A program made the translations under genes and the position numbers. Below are positions 1 to 11,425 of a stretch of DNA of 64,000 nt, piece after piece. Each line of letters starts with the position of its first letter. Position 1 is the stretch's first letter. Origin of the DNA: Linnemannia schmuckeri (taxonomy: Eukaryota > Mortierellomycota > Mortierellomycetes > Mortierellales > Mortierellaceae); contig JANATG010000001.1 of assembly GCA_029449235.1 (NCBI GenBank), positions 3,038,001 to 3,102,000 on the forward strand. Reading direction: 5' to 3'. The notes beneath the pieces were generated by a model. It was not told the DNA's origin. It did no database searches and saw nothing but the letters and a program-made list of their open reading frames with translations.

Positions 1-3000
1 AAGATCCCGCAGATGTCGCATACGGATTAGAATATCCCTGTTGTTGTTGCTGATGATACACTTGTTGCTGCTGTTGATGGTGTTGCTGTGGCGGTGGCTG
101 ATACTGGCCTCCGCCATAGATCTTGGCGACTCCTCCACCACTGCTGCTGTTGTACCCGCCATTGAACTGCGAGTACGATACTGGTCCACCGTTCGTTGGC
201 GTCTTTGACGACTTGACGGACGATTGATTTGCTCCGAATCCCACCTTCTCGTCAATGTCGCTCTTGAGCTTTCGGGATCCGCTCGTTGACTGCCCACCAT
301 ATCTAAAAGGTATACAAATCATTCAAAAGAGGTGTAAGTAACAGCATCCTTACTCCTATATCATCGGTTTCCTTCCATAGTAGAAACGACCTCGAAATCA
401 ATGAAAACAAATCATATTGGCAACTTACGCAGAACTCTTGCGACGAGAGGCAGAGGTGTCGGGTGGTGGCGGGCTGAACTGTGCCCTCGAAGGTGACTTG
501 ACATCAGAGATCCACTCATGCTGCAAACCTTCGCGAGGCTTCATCCGTTTCTCTGGGTCCCATATCAGACACTTGGAGATAAAGTCCAAAAACAACACAT
601 CAGCGCACTTCAGGACTTGTCCCAGGGTCTTGGAACCAGGTCTTCTCTTCTTGCCCTTCGAGTTCACCACCAGCTTGGGGTTACCGTTGGAATCTAAAAC
701 AGCAAAGCGTCGAGAAAGAACTGTCTATATTAGCGCTCGACGTAAACTACCTCATTTATGAGAGATGTACTGACGATCATCGTAACAGGAAACACTTACC
801 GAAAAACACTTTCTTTCGTGAACTCTTCTCCACAAGGTAGCGATCTGGGATGCCTTGGATTTCCATGATGCAGGTCAGCTGCTCCTGCTCATTCTCTCCG
901 GGGAAAAGTGGACATCCTGTGTACAATTCGGCCAGAATGCAGCCAAGCGACCACATGTCGATGGCCATGTTATACGACATTCCCAGAATCACCTCAGGTG
1001 ACCGATAGAATCGCGATTGGATATAAGTGTAGACCTTCTCGTTCTCCAGACAGCTGCTTCCAAAATCAATCACCTTGATACTCGACTTTGTAGGGTGCTT
1101 CAACAAAACATTCTAGTTTACCAACAAGAAATGACATCATTTGAGTTAATATTGTCACTAAGTATGCCTTCCGGTAGGTCTTAAATGATGCCATATGGCG
1201 CATGCATGTTACCTCAGGCTTAAGATCGCAATGAACGACATTGTGCTTGTTCAACAAATCGAGTGTTTGCAAAAGCTGCGTGCAGAATCTACGACATAAA
1301 AAAGCAGTATTGATTCAGTCAGCTTCACCTGAAACTAAAAATCGCCTTTCAGTATTACGCTATGAGCAAAGGAATTGGACACATACCTCTTGATCAAGCC
1401 GAGACTGAAGCCCTGGAAGGAGTTGCTCTTGATAAACTCGTACAGGTTGATGGAGAGCAACTCGGACGCAATGCAAAGATGGTTACGGAAGTAAAAGTTA
1501 TCGGTCATGCGGATCAAATTATGCTTGTCCTCGGGATCCTAAAAGCAGAATTGACGTTGCGTTAACACGAGTTCGATATTATTAGTACACTGTCATGGAT
1601 AAACGCATAGTTCACGAGCCAAACGTTTATCTTACCCATTTGTTCAAGCTGTTCAGGATCTTGACCTCGACGACAGCCTGACAATGAAACCGCTTCTTGT
1701 TCCGGATGATCTTGATCGCAACATACTCGCCTGTCTTGTGGTCGTAACACTTGGCGACTTGTCCGAATGATCCTTTGCCAAGCATGTCCAGGACTTCGTA
1801 CCGATACGAAATGTGGTCGTGGTTGACAATAAGGTAGTCGCCTCGCTCATCGTCAAACCCTATGAGTTCAGAGAAATAAAATTCGAAATCGTTAGCGGCT
1901 TCATCACAGAGACGCTAATCAATCACTAATGCTGACCACTCCTCATTCGGCCAAGGACTCTCCTGTAATTACACGTGAACGTACCAAAATTGCTGTTGTT
2001 GGCATCCATGCCTGCGGTTCTTTTCTGGCGGCAATTCTGACCAACGTAATAGACTTGAGGAAACTCGCCAATCTCGGCCCTTTCATACAGACTCAGGTAA
2101 GGGGCATACATTTTCAACGCAGCATAGGGCGACAGGGCTGGGAATGGACTCGTGCCAGAAGGTGTTGTTGAAGACTTGGGATCCATGCTCGCCTGACTAG
2201 ATGGGGCTTGACCTTGACCATAGAGCGGCATAGGTTGGTTGGTGGCAAAGGTGTTGATCGGGTTCGAGGCATGGGTAGCACCCTTACTGTATGCCTTGGA
2301 AGGAGAAGCGCGAAGTTCCTTAACAGCTGTTGGGGTCCGAAGACCGCTGGTGGGGGTCTTCTTCTGCTCTGACTGGGAAAGTAATGTATGAGCGGCTGCT
2401 GAAAGTCGAGCGTTTCCTTGAGAATTGGTGGGTTTGGCGAATGAGGGCTGGTTGGGTGCAGCGAGCTCATTGGTATTTATGGGTCCGAACTCGTTGGAAC
2501 CGGTGCTGGGGTCAGTAGCATTCGAACGACGCCGGCCCATGCCAGTCAGAATACCGTTCGAGAGACTCCTATTAGGTTTAAGCTTGGGAAGGCTGCTATT
2601 AGAGCCGTTGCCACCAGACAAATTTTCAGCCGGTCCTGATTCGCCTCCGCTCTGGCTGTACGAGGAGTTTGACAAGGAAGAGTTGCTGGACCGAGCTGCT
2701 TCTTGAACGGGACCTCCTCCTCGAATAGTTTTGACATCCTGGCTGCCAGCCGTCTGAGCATTCACAGCTAACAATCGTGAGTTTGATTTAGATCCGGCAT
2801 CCCTTTGACTGGTGGTGCCTCGTCCTCCTGAAGGGCTGGGAATCTTGGATCCAGGAATCCTCGACGCCATAGGTGAGGGGGCGTTGTTGGCTCGGGTCGA
2901 CGTGGACATGTACATTGGTGGCAACATGGTGGGCGCAGGCTTTTCCTTGGGTGGATCCATGGCCGAAAGCGTCTAAATTGTCACAAGAGGATATAAATGC

Positions 3001-5260
3001 ATTGGGTTAATAAACTCCAGCATGACCTGTCCTATAATATCGTATCTGATAGTGGTTTCGGAACGTACTTTTCCTCGCTTGCGGCTGGAACCCGAGGTAT
3101 TGGCAGCAATCATAGAGTGCCTATCCTTTGGTCCAGAGACAACGATCCCGACATCCTTCATTCTATAGGCTCCCGAGTCCCCTCCTTGACCAGTGCCATT
3201 CAAGCGATTTGGTGCGTTAGACACGTCAAAGACAATGCTCCGGCGATTGGGTCCAGTCATGCTATTGGACGAGGCCTGCCTGGTATGAGCACCAGGAGTC
3301 AACATCTCACTCTGCTGAGGTGGTCCCATCGAGCCAGGCTCACGAAACTCCAACCCACTCATATGCTTGGTCAGATCTGCTACGGGAACTGGGATAGAGT
3401 CGCCAGACCGTGAAGCACTCGAATCCTCTTGACTGTTAGGCGTAGATGAAGATGAGTAATGGTTATCATGGCGCTGAGCGAAGCCCGTCATTGGGTCGTC
3501 CACAATCGACATTGATTTTCGAAGAATGGGCTGAATCTCGGCCGAGTACTGCTGAGGCACTTGGGGATGCTGGGGCGTCGGTGTAGCCATTTGATTGGTT
3601 CCCACCGTGTGTCCGCCAGGTGTCCGTGAGCGAGATCGAGGCGGTGGTGTGGGTCGGGTCCTGTGTTCCGCGGTTGGTGTAGAGGGTATACTGCTCCGAG
3701 ATTTGTTCCTCGCTTGGGGGATGCCACTTGGAAGATGAGGCGAGCTAACCCTAGCGTTGGCCTTTTGGTGTTTGGAATCATCTTGATAAAAGCCTGAAGA
3801 ATGATTGCCGTTGTTATTGGTGCCGTCTTGGTGGTTGTTCTGAAGTGTTGCGTAGAAGCTCTCGCGTTTGTGTTTCTCGCGCGTGGAGCTGGGCTGCGAA
3901 ACGTACTGGTCCTGCTCACGCCAAGCTTTGCGCCCCTGACCCTCTGTTGTGTATTCATCCTGTGACTGATAAGCCGATTGAAAATCGACGGTACCTGCCA
4001 AAGAGTCGCCCTCCATAGGATCATCTCTGGTGGGAACATTCCAATGTGCTGTGAACGAGTTGCCGCCGTTGTTGTTGAGGTCCGTGGCACTGTTGTTGTG
4101 ACTCTGGGTCGTCCGAGGTTTGAAGGCGCTGAAGGACTCTGATCGTCTAAACAAGTCTCGAGGTGACACAATGGGCATCTCGGTTGGATTGCTGGTCTTG
4201 CGAGCAGACAACATAGTCATATAGCTAGATCCGTGCTTGGATGGAGACCCATAAGGTGAGGCGACAGGTGATCCTGTCTGGGATGGTAAAGGAGACAACT
4301 CTGAGGATAGGGGTATTGGCAATGATCCTGAATTGAAGGATTTCTTGCGGTAGTATGTTGTCGATGGTGATGAGTGCAAGTTAATTGTAGTCTTGAGGGG
4401 CTGAAGTCCCGAGCTGCTCCTTCCCGAACTCTGTGGGCTGGTCAATGCCGTCATGGGCGAATCGTTCGAGGCGGACGTTGTCGAGGGGGTCATAGGCTGG
4501 TTGGGCGACATTGGAATATCCAACCTAGCGGCAAAGAAGGGGGGTCATTGTTGTAAATAATAATACGTGTTAGCAAAAAAGAGTACTTAGTTTGGTCCTG
4601 TGGTTTTTGTTGTCCTCATGTGGTGAGTTCGCACAATCAACTTTAATTGCCAAGGCCATGGGATGTGAACTTGATTCCTTTGAGCCAGAATCCAAAGATA
4701 ATGATAGTGGTCGCACAAGCGTTCTTGCTCATAAAAAAGTAAAGACGTAATAACGCAACAACTCGACAAGGCTGAGGAAAGGCTTCCTGGCTGTTGTTCT
4801 TACCCTGCGTTTTGGTTGCGAGGACGTGGTGAAACCATCCCTTGTGAAGACCTGTACTGAGCAATCTCCATTGGCGTCTGTTGGTACTGTTGCTGTTGCT
4901 GTTGCTGTTGTTGTTGTTGTAGTTGCTGAAGTTGCTGCTGCTGCGGTAAGAATTGCTGTTGATAATATTGCTGCTGTTGGTGGTATGCCTCCTGGTAGTG
5001 GTAATTGCTCTGCTCGACCGAGAAGGGCTGCGACGGTTGTTCCTGTTGAGACTGAAACTCGTGAAAGCTCCTTCGCGATGCCAATTTCTTTTTTTGCGTG
5101 GGTACTTGTTCGAGTTCTACTGCCCCTCGCTCGGGATGGCGGTTGTGTTGATGCTCTGTTGAGTGAGGCTGGACCAAGGAGTGTGGCACCTGAGGGATAA
5201 TGGCACCGATAGACTGACGGGACTTTGCAGGCAACGATTGGCGATTCTCCTCCCGGAATT
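1..5260 (-). CDS. Class II DYRK (Pom1-like) protein kinase, partial
   Basis: Dual-specificity Tyr-autophosphorylating Ser/Thr kinase; the 3' end runs off the left edge. The exons I read on the minus strand are 5260-4804, 4524-3069, 2972-1985, 1859-1636, 1538-1387, 1288-1213, 1112-800, 693-429 and 302-1. All junctions keep frame with GT-AG sites. A long Ser/Gln-rich disordered region (polyQ near 4900) is followed by the DYRK NAPA-type segment (ALKMYAPYLSLYERAEIGEF) and the kinase domain. Visible kinase motifs are the Gly-rich loop GKGSFGQV, AIKIIRNKKRF, catalytic HCDLKPEN, DFGSSC, activation loop YTYIQSRFYRSPEVILG and DMWSLGCILAELYTG. HCDLKPEN plus YTY is diagnostic of DYRK; sequence around NSKGKKRRPGSKTLG matches the class II branch (DYRK2/Pom1). 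The C-tail after the kinase is Gly/Gln-rich. No convincing ATG lies in the first listed exon, so translation must start upstream, possibly in the exon at 7207-8422. Pom1 controls polarity and cell size in fission yeast; that role here is inferred. Confidence 0.93.
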
Positions 5261-7206
5261 CTATTTGTAGGTTTTTTTATGGGCAAAGGAGGGTCGAGGG
5301 CTCAGCTGTTAGGTCTCCGTCATATGGAGAAATAAAGTCGTACTGTTCAAGGGTTCATTCTTTTTTTGTTTTTGTCATTTTTTATTGCCCTTGGCTCAAC
5401 TTCACTGTTTAGGCCTCATCCAAACTCATCTCCACCTGAATAACCAAGGAGAAGGGAGACGAATGAAGAAAACTTGTGAAAGTGGGCTTTGAGCTTTGAA
5501 AGAGGTATTAAAGTGTGAACAAAGTAATAAAAGAAAGTAGTTGAATGACAGGAGAGGCAAACAGTAAGAGGCATGGAAGTGCGAATTACAGTTCACTCAC
5601 TGCGAACACACTGATCACGTCTGGTTGTCTGTCTATCTCTTACAATGGCCTTTCTTTGTCCAATTGAGTGGAGTAGTATCGTACAAAGACCGAAAAAGAT
5701 ATTGTGTGCAAGTATGGGCGTTGGTTGTGTGTAAAAGTGAACAAGGGCGTGATTAAGAAGTTGAGGTTTCGAAAAGGACGAAATAAGAGGAGGAAGAGGA
5801 GGAGGAGGAGGAGAAAGAGGAAGGAGGACACGCGGATGCGGCCAGCTAGCAGGACAATTGTAATAAGGAGAACGAAGGATTGGAAAGGGAGGGAAAAGAG
5901 GTGCGGGTAAAGGGCAAAGAGGGGGTGAAAAGAAAAAAAGAAAAAGAAAAGGGACGAGAAGAGACGAAGACAGAGAGGAGAGTGAGGGAAAGAGGAAAGG
6001 TGGGAAGTTGGAAGGGAGAGGGAAAGGGAAAAGAGTAAAGGGCAGAGAACTCAATGGTATCCACCCAAAGACGACAGACAGCCAGAGAGACAGACGGGCA
6101 GACAGACAGACAGCAATGGGGTGGGAAGGACAACAAGTGATACTTGGCGAACTCTCTTCTTTCCCTTTTTTATGTTCCAGTATTATTATTTTCCTCTCGG
6201 GACAAGTGAACAGACCCCATCCTTCACTATCATCGACTTCATGGTCTCTCTGTACTGTCGTGTAATATCGCCGAATGAGTTGAGCCATTCCGTCTTGCTC
6301 GAACCTCCTTGTTTTCGCTGTCCTGTCCTGGTCAGGCCTTCTTCGCCCGTTCATCTCTTCGTTATCCACCTCGATTTTTTTTCTTGTTTTCCTATTAAGA
6401 TATATGACTACGCCGTCTCTTCCTCATTCAATGGCTGTATGTGTTTGGATGAATGGATGATGTCCCTTCCCCCTTTCCTTCGTCTTTTCTTCCTATCCAC
6501 CTTCCATCCTTCATCTCTTTCCCCCACTCCCACCTCACTTTAGCCTCGTTGCTGTCCGTGTTCTCTTCTTTTTCCTTCCTTTCATTCTCTTGGTCCCCTC
6601 CCCCCTTTACCCCTTTTCTCTTCATCTTTTTTTTTTTTTTTTCTTTTTTTTTTTTTCTCGCCTCATTCAAATGACAACAATATCTAAACAAAACAAAGAA
6701 CGAATCAGGGTCGTTGGACAGTTGACCAACAGTGTCTGCTAACACAGCGTTCAGTCAGTCTTTGGTCTATTGCGCCTTCTTGCCCTTTGCCTTTGTCTTG
6801 GGGTCGGAACAACCCTGTGCACCTGGCTATTCCCTCAAAAGAAAAAGAAAAAAAACAAAGATTGGAAAAGCAAGGATATCGGGCCAGGGGAAAGAGAAAC
6901 CCACTTTGACCGACCAAAAGGGAAGCGAGTGGATTGCTTATCTCGCCACCAACTCTCTTTTTGCTTCTCTTTGACATGCGTTCCTTCATGCCCCCCTCCC
7001 CTCACGCAATACACCCATCCCTACATCATACTCATATGCCCCTCACACTTCTCTTTCTTTGTCGTCCCTTTGATATAGCCTCATCTGGATTGAATGTAAT
7101 GCTGTGTTGAATCGTATTGTCTCTTCTCGAGAAAAATGGACAAAGGCCAACGAACTCAAAATAATCATAAAAAAAGACCGAAAACAATAGTTTAACAACG
7201 ACTTAC
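5261..7206 (-). other. Probable long intron or alternative leader of the DYRK gene
   Basis: This 1.95-kb stretch has no ORF with protein-like composition. It is bounded by a perfect minus-strand GTAAGT donor at 7206 and an AAATAG acceptor ending at 5261. On the minus strand 6020-5760 is CT-rich, as fungal leaders are, so an internal alternative promoter is possible. The stretch 6440-6700 is CT-rich on the plus strand and carries T runs. I tested minus-strand ATGs between 5280 and 5750. Most end within a few codons, and none clearly leads into the acceptor. Confidence 0.5.
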
Positions 7207-7505
7207 TTTGATAGTAGACATCCTGTCCTCCTCCTCCTTCTCCTCCTTCTCCTCCACCACCGCCCCTCCCTCCTCTTGTTCTTCCTCCTTCTCCTGTATC
7301 GACCCCTGAGGCCAAACTCGTTGTCTCAACCACAAAGTCATGAGCCGACAAACTCTTTGGCCGTTTACTGCGCGGGGTCACAGTTAAGCCATGCGCGGCT
7401 GGCAGATAATACTGGGACGCAAGCCGGTGACTGAACCCAATCTCATTCGCCAACGCTGGAATGCCACTGCCGCTTGTCGCGGTACTGTACTGGTGAAAAG
7501 TATGT

Positions 7506-7537
<32 letters not shown>

Positions 7538-8422
7538 TTGTTGTTGCTGCTCATGGTATTGTTGTTGTTGCTGCTGCCGCTCGTACTGTTGCTGCTCATG
7601 TTGGTTCTGCTGCGCCTGGGTTTGGTGAAGGGGCTGGAAAGTGTACTGAGAGAGAGCAAAGGTTGTAGGGTCGCCTTGGCCATTCTCTTGGCTAAAGGTA
7701 TAAGTGGAATTGTAGTTATAGGCGTTCATGATCTCACTGGGTTGAGGGACTGGCTGTTCAAAGGCGTTAACGTGGAAGGTTGGTGGGGAATGAGGCGAAG
7801 GAGCAAAGGTGCTTGAACCGTAGGCGGGTGCGGTCATGAGGGATGAGGGCGAGAGAGGAGTGAAGTCGGTAGTTGGAGGAATCTTGCGCAATGATGGAGG
7901 TTTTTGCTTCGCGGGCTGTGCGGCGGTCGAGAAGGGCATGGTGGAGGGAAGGAAGACAGGGTCGAGGTCCATTTGATACTCGGATTGCGGTCGGCTATAG
8001 CTGTGAGTATGGCGATGGTTCCTTTGATAGTGATGCTTTTCGCGGTGGTGCTGTTGAGGCTGTAGCTGGCTATGTCGCCGGTGGAGAGAGGATTGGGAGG
8101 AAGAATGCGAGTGGGAATGATGGTGGTGATGGTTGTGGTTGTTGTGGTCTGGTTCCTGGAAAAGGCTTGGAGGTAATTGATAAGGATGGGATTGAGTATG
8201 GAAGGGCGCTGCGGGGGGTGTCTTAGGAGCGAGATAGGAGGACTTTCGTCTGGAGGCGGAGGAGGAAGAGGATGACTCTGGGGCCGAAGTGGACGCCTTG
8301 GTTGTGAAGGATGTTGCTGTAGACAACGATGAAGCTGTGCCGGTGAAGGGTTGGTGCTGAGAATGATGCGTATTATGATGGTGTTGGTGGTGGTGTTGGT
8401 GGTGGTGGTGCTCGTAGTCCAT
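7207..8422 (-). CDS. His/Gln-rich coding exon, probably N-terminus of the DYRK kinase
   Basis: Open from an ATG at 8422 for 405 codons to a GTAAGT donor (exon ends at 7207). The leader above the ATG is CT-rich on the minus strand (8460-8880). Composition is strongly biased: a His-rich opening (MDYEHHHHQHHHQHHH), Ser/Ala-rich stretches, a second His block, and polyQ near 7500-7600. Less biased pieces include SLRKIPPTTDFTPLSP and VTPRSKRPKSLSAHDFVVE, which could be short linear motifs or phosphosites. The exon leaves one base over (A), and the DYRK acceptor at 5260 needs exactly one base, giving a Lys codon. That makes this plausibly exon 1 of the kinase gene, for a fusion of more than 1,800 residues. 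The alternative is a separate gene whose last exon I did not find. No domain is recognised. Confidence 0.6.
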
Positions 8423-9528
8423 ATTGTAGTGCTGTGTCGTGTCGTGTCGTGTTAAGCTTTTTTTGTTGGAGTCAAAAAGAGGAGGAAGAAAGAGAAGAAG
8501 GAGAAGAAGAAGAGAGAACAAAAGGTGATGAGGATGGAAGGAATGAAAGGATGTTGCCTCAGTTGGACATGGTATAAAGGTCGGGTAGCGAGGGAAGAAT
8601 GGAAGGAATGGAGGGAAAACGGGAGAAAGGGAGCTTTTTATTGTTGTTTGTTTGAAGGTGGTGTGGGTATGAAGATGGAGATATGAACGGGAAGAAATAA
8701 AAAAAAAAAAAATGGCGGGAACCGGCAAAAGGAAACGGAGTGGAAGGGAGAGAGGAGAGAATGGAGAGAGGAGTTCGATAAAAGGGAATAAAAAGAGAAG
8801 AGGAGGTAAGTGAGGAGGGGAAGAAGAGGGAAAAGAGGGAAAGAGGGAGGAAGGAAGAGGCAAGGTGAGAGACGTTGTTCCGATCACTCTCTTGTTGTCT
8901 TCCATCTCTTCTTGCTCTTTTCGACCCATTCGTATATGTATGTATGTGTATGACATGTAATTTAAAGATAGCTTCGTGGTCGGTCAGTCGGTTCTTGTCC
9001 ATGTGTTGGGCCCATGGGCGTATCGGATGAACAAAAGACATACGCATTAATGAAAACATACATCGTTTAGTGGGCTGAGAGCATGGCATGTCAACTCAAA
9101 GACAAAACAAAAGATGAGCATCTCTCCTCCTCCGCTCAAAAAAAAAAGTTAATCGTAAAAACATTTCGTGACTGTCTTCTGAATTTGCCCCTTTCCTCTG
9201 TTGCTTTTGCTTTCCCATTATTGCTTGCCCTGACTGTTCCGGACTCTCTTTTCACACCGACTCAACCCATCTCTCATTCAACTCATTCACTTTTTCCATC
9301 TTTCATTGCCACTCTTTATCCTTTCCTTTACCATACCCAGCTTACTACCATAACAGTAGCGTACTGCACGCTCCCTTATCCGCTATTTAAGCAATCAATT
9401 GCTTTCTCCTCTTCCTTTCTCTTTCTTTCTTACTTTCACACCTTACATACAACGCCTACTTCCTATTTACCACGCACCACCCCTCATAATAGCTACAACA
9501 ACAACAACAACCTATCATATATATTACC
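8423..9528. promoter_or_regulatory. Shared divergent promoter region
   Basis: About 1.1 kb separates the divergent starts at 8422 (minus) and 9529 (plus). The left half is purine-rich on the plus strand, so it is CT-rich for the minus-strand gene. The right half (9175-9480) is CT-rich on the plus strand and runs into the leader of the plus-strand gene. No clear TATA box or operator repeat was found. Confidence 0.5.
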
Positions 9529-11077
9529 ATGCCTCTTCCCACCATGTTTAAGCGTGCCCCCAGCCCCCCCATCATCAAGATCCCCGGCCACTTTGGAGAC
9601 ATCATGGCAAAAAGGCAAGTTACCTTTCTTGTCTGTCTTTCTTCCGTCCCCTCCTTCCCCACCTACCAAATTTTCTTAACGATCTGTTACTTGCATCCTT
9701 ACCACAGTCGCGTCCCCTTCCTTCGTCGTTTTCTTCCATGTTAAACCCCACAGTTCATCCATGATCCGTGTGAGGCTCTTACTCTTTTCGTTTTCTCTCT
9801 TCTACAGCAATTCACTTTCTTCCGGGATGATCGGCTCTTCTCCTCCTCTCTGCCTTCTCAATCCGTCTATATTGCGACTGAACGAGCAGGGGTAGTTGCA
9901 TAATTGCACAACAATGATGATGATTTTATTTTCTAACCCAAAAATGTCAACTTTTCCACGATACTGTCATTTTTCACAGGAACACTTCTCTTAGTCTTCC
10001 GGACGGATTCACTGGGTTTGAGCGTATCCTCCTCACCGCTAACGGAAACCTTCAACGACTCATCAGGTAACCAAAAGGAACTCATCTAAGCCAGAAGAAA
10101 AAGAAGGAGTATATATGAAAGGGAGGCGCTTTTGGGTGTTGAAATGGCGAGAAAAGAAAAAGGCAAAGAACGGGCTGAGAGAATATAGTCTGACCTTGAT
10201 ACCTTGCACACTTCGGAGATCAAGGAAGGGGCCATCCATGAGACTAGAAGCAATTGAAGTACAATGAAAAGTTTTTGTACGCATACATTTGTGTTTTTAG
10301 TGCTCATGTCTTCCTTGCCCTCTCTCTCCTTTATTCGCACAATAACGCGCCTCCCCCTTGGTTTCTTTTCCATCTTGTACACACCTTCTTATGATATGCA
10401 CGTTCACCATTTTTGCGATCAGAATTATGCACCAAAGTTCCGTGGCGTTTTAGTGTACTTTGCCCCCTGCCTGTTTTGACTGCTCTCGGCGCCTCTTCTG
10501 TTGTGTCTCTCGAGAAAGTCAGCGCAAAGAAACACGCGATTACAGCTGAGAAGAAAGACAAGCCCACATGAACTAACTGTGCGAGGCGTTTTTTTCCTTC
10601 CCCCTTACGCAACTTAGCGCGTATTTCAACGAGGTGGTGACGGTGACGATCGTCGAGAACAAAGAAGTCCCCCTCCACCCCAATGAAGACCCCGCCGTCC
10701 TCGCCCGGTTCCAACGTGAAGTCAATCTCCTTTGTAACAACAAGATCTTTTGTAACGCCAAATCTCAAGTTCTCATCAAGGACCAAAAAGTGTATGACCT
10801 CGTTGTTAAAGACGGTGTCGGCATTGGACAGATTTTCCGGTACCTGGATCGGTTGCCTTCGTTTGATTTGCATGGGTTGGGGAGGACGGAGAGAACGTTC
10901 TGGAGAGAGTATTCGTTAAGGATCCCTGGAGTTGACTGTAGGTTGTTGGAGGTTTTCCCGTCGACGTTGTCGGAGGATGGGTGGTTGAATGCTCCTGATG
11001 AAGAAGTTTGTTGGGATGTTGAAATGGAGCAGGATGATAACATTGCGTGGGTGAACCCTGACCTTGAAGTCAAGTAG
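9529..11077 (+). CDS. UbiC/UTRA-like (chorismate-lyase-type fold) protein
   Basis: Three exons: 9529-9614, 9980-10066 and 10618-11077, all in frame, for about 210 residues. The first junction uses a GC donor (AG|GCAAGT). The second intron is 551 bp. The sequence GFERILLTANGNLQRLISAY followed by FNEVVTV, then LLCNNKIFCNAKSQVLIKD and later GLGRTERTFWREYSLRIPG, matches the pattern of the DUF98/chorismate-lyase family. There the 'LL..NG.LQRL..Y...V.V' start and a late Arg-rich strand frame a pocket. Fungal members are uncharacterised as far as I know. I cannot assign chorismate lyase activity, and it may instead bind a small aromatic acid. There is no signal peptide or membrane segment. The gene is divergent from the His/Gln-rich exon and convergent with the LACTB2-like gene. 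The first exon (28 codons, starting MPLPTMFKR) is the least certain part. Confidence 0.6.
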
Positions 11078-11425
11078 CCGTTGTTGCTTTTTACTGGTTT
11101 TTTTTTTGTTTAGTTTTAAAGATTGTGATCGAGCGAGAGGGTCTGATTTCTCGTTCTCTTTTTCTTTGTCGTTGTTTCGTTCATTGTTTCTTTCTGATTT
11201 CTTCTCCATGTGTACCATACCTCTCTTTGCTCGGCCAGTCTGTCTTATATGATCTCCACCTTCAATGGATAATAAAGTCAGCCTTTCTTTCTTTGATCGT
11301 TTGAATTTTCATTTCTTTGCGACGAAACAATGAATATTATGTCCAAAGTCATAAAAAAGGAAGCCAATATTGACGGTTACTATTGTAAAAGCTTTTTGCA
11401 GCACTACTTTAAGTCTACACCTTCC
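11078..11425. other. Convergent 3' intergenic region
   Basis: Separates the stops of two convergent genes. It is T-rich on the plus strand and has AATAAAG near 11269, a likely polyadenylation signal for the plus-strand gene. No gene seen. Confidence 0.5.

Noticed and set aside
4826..5200. Plus-strand ORF rich in Val/Ala opposite the polyQ exon
   Set aside because: Shadow of the DYRK polyQ coding sequence on the other strand.
5593..6369. 258-codon minus-strand ORF
   Set aside because: Composition is that of a translated CT-rich leader (Leu/Pro/Phe/Ser runs) with no splice link that improves the DYRK model.
8559..9089. 176-codon minus-strand ORF upstream of the His-rich exon
   Set aside because: Leader-type composition (Ser/Pro/Phe from CT-rich DNA), no link to the exon.
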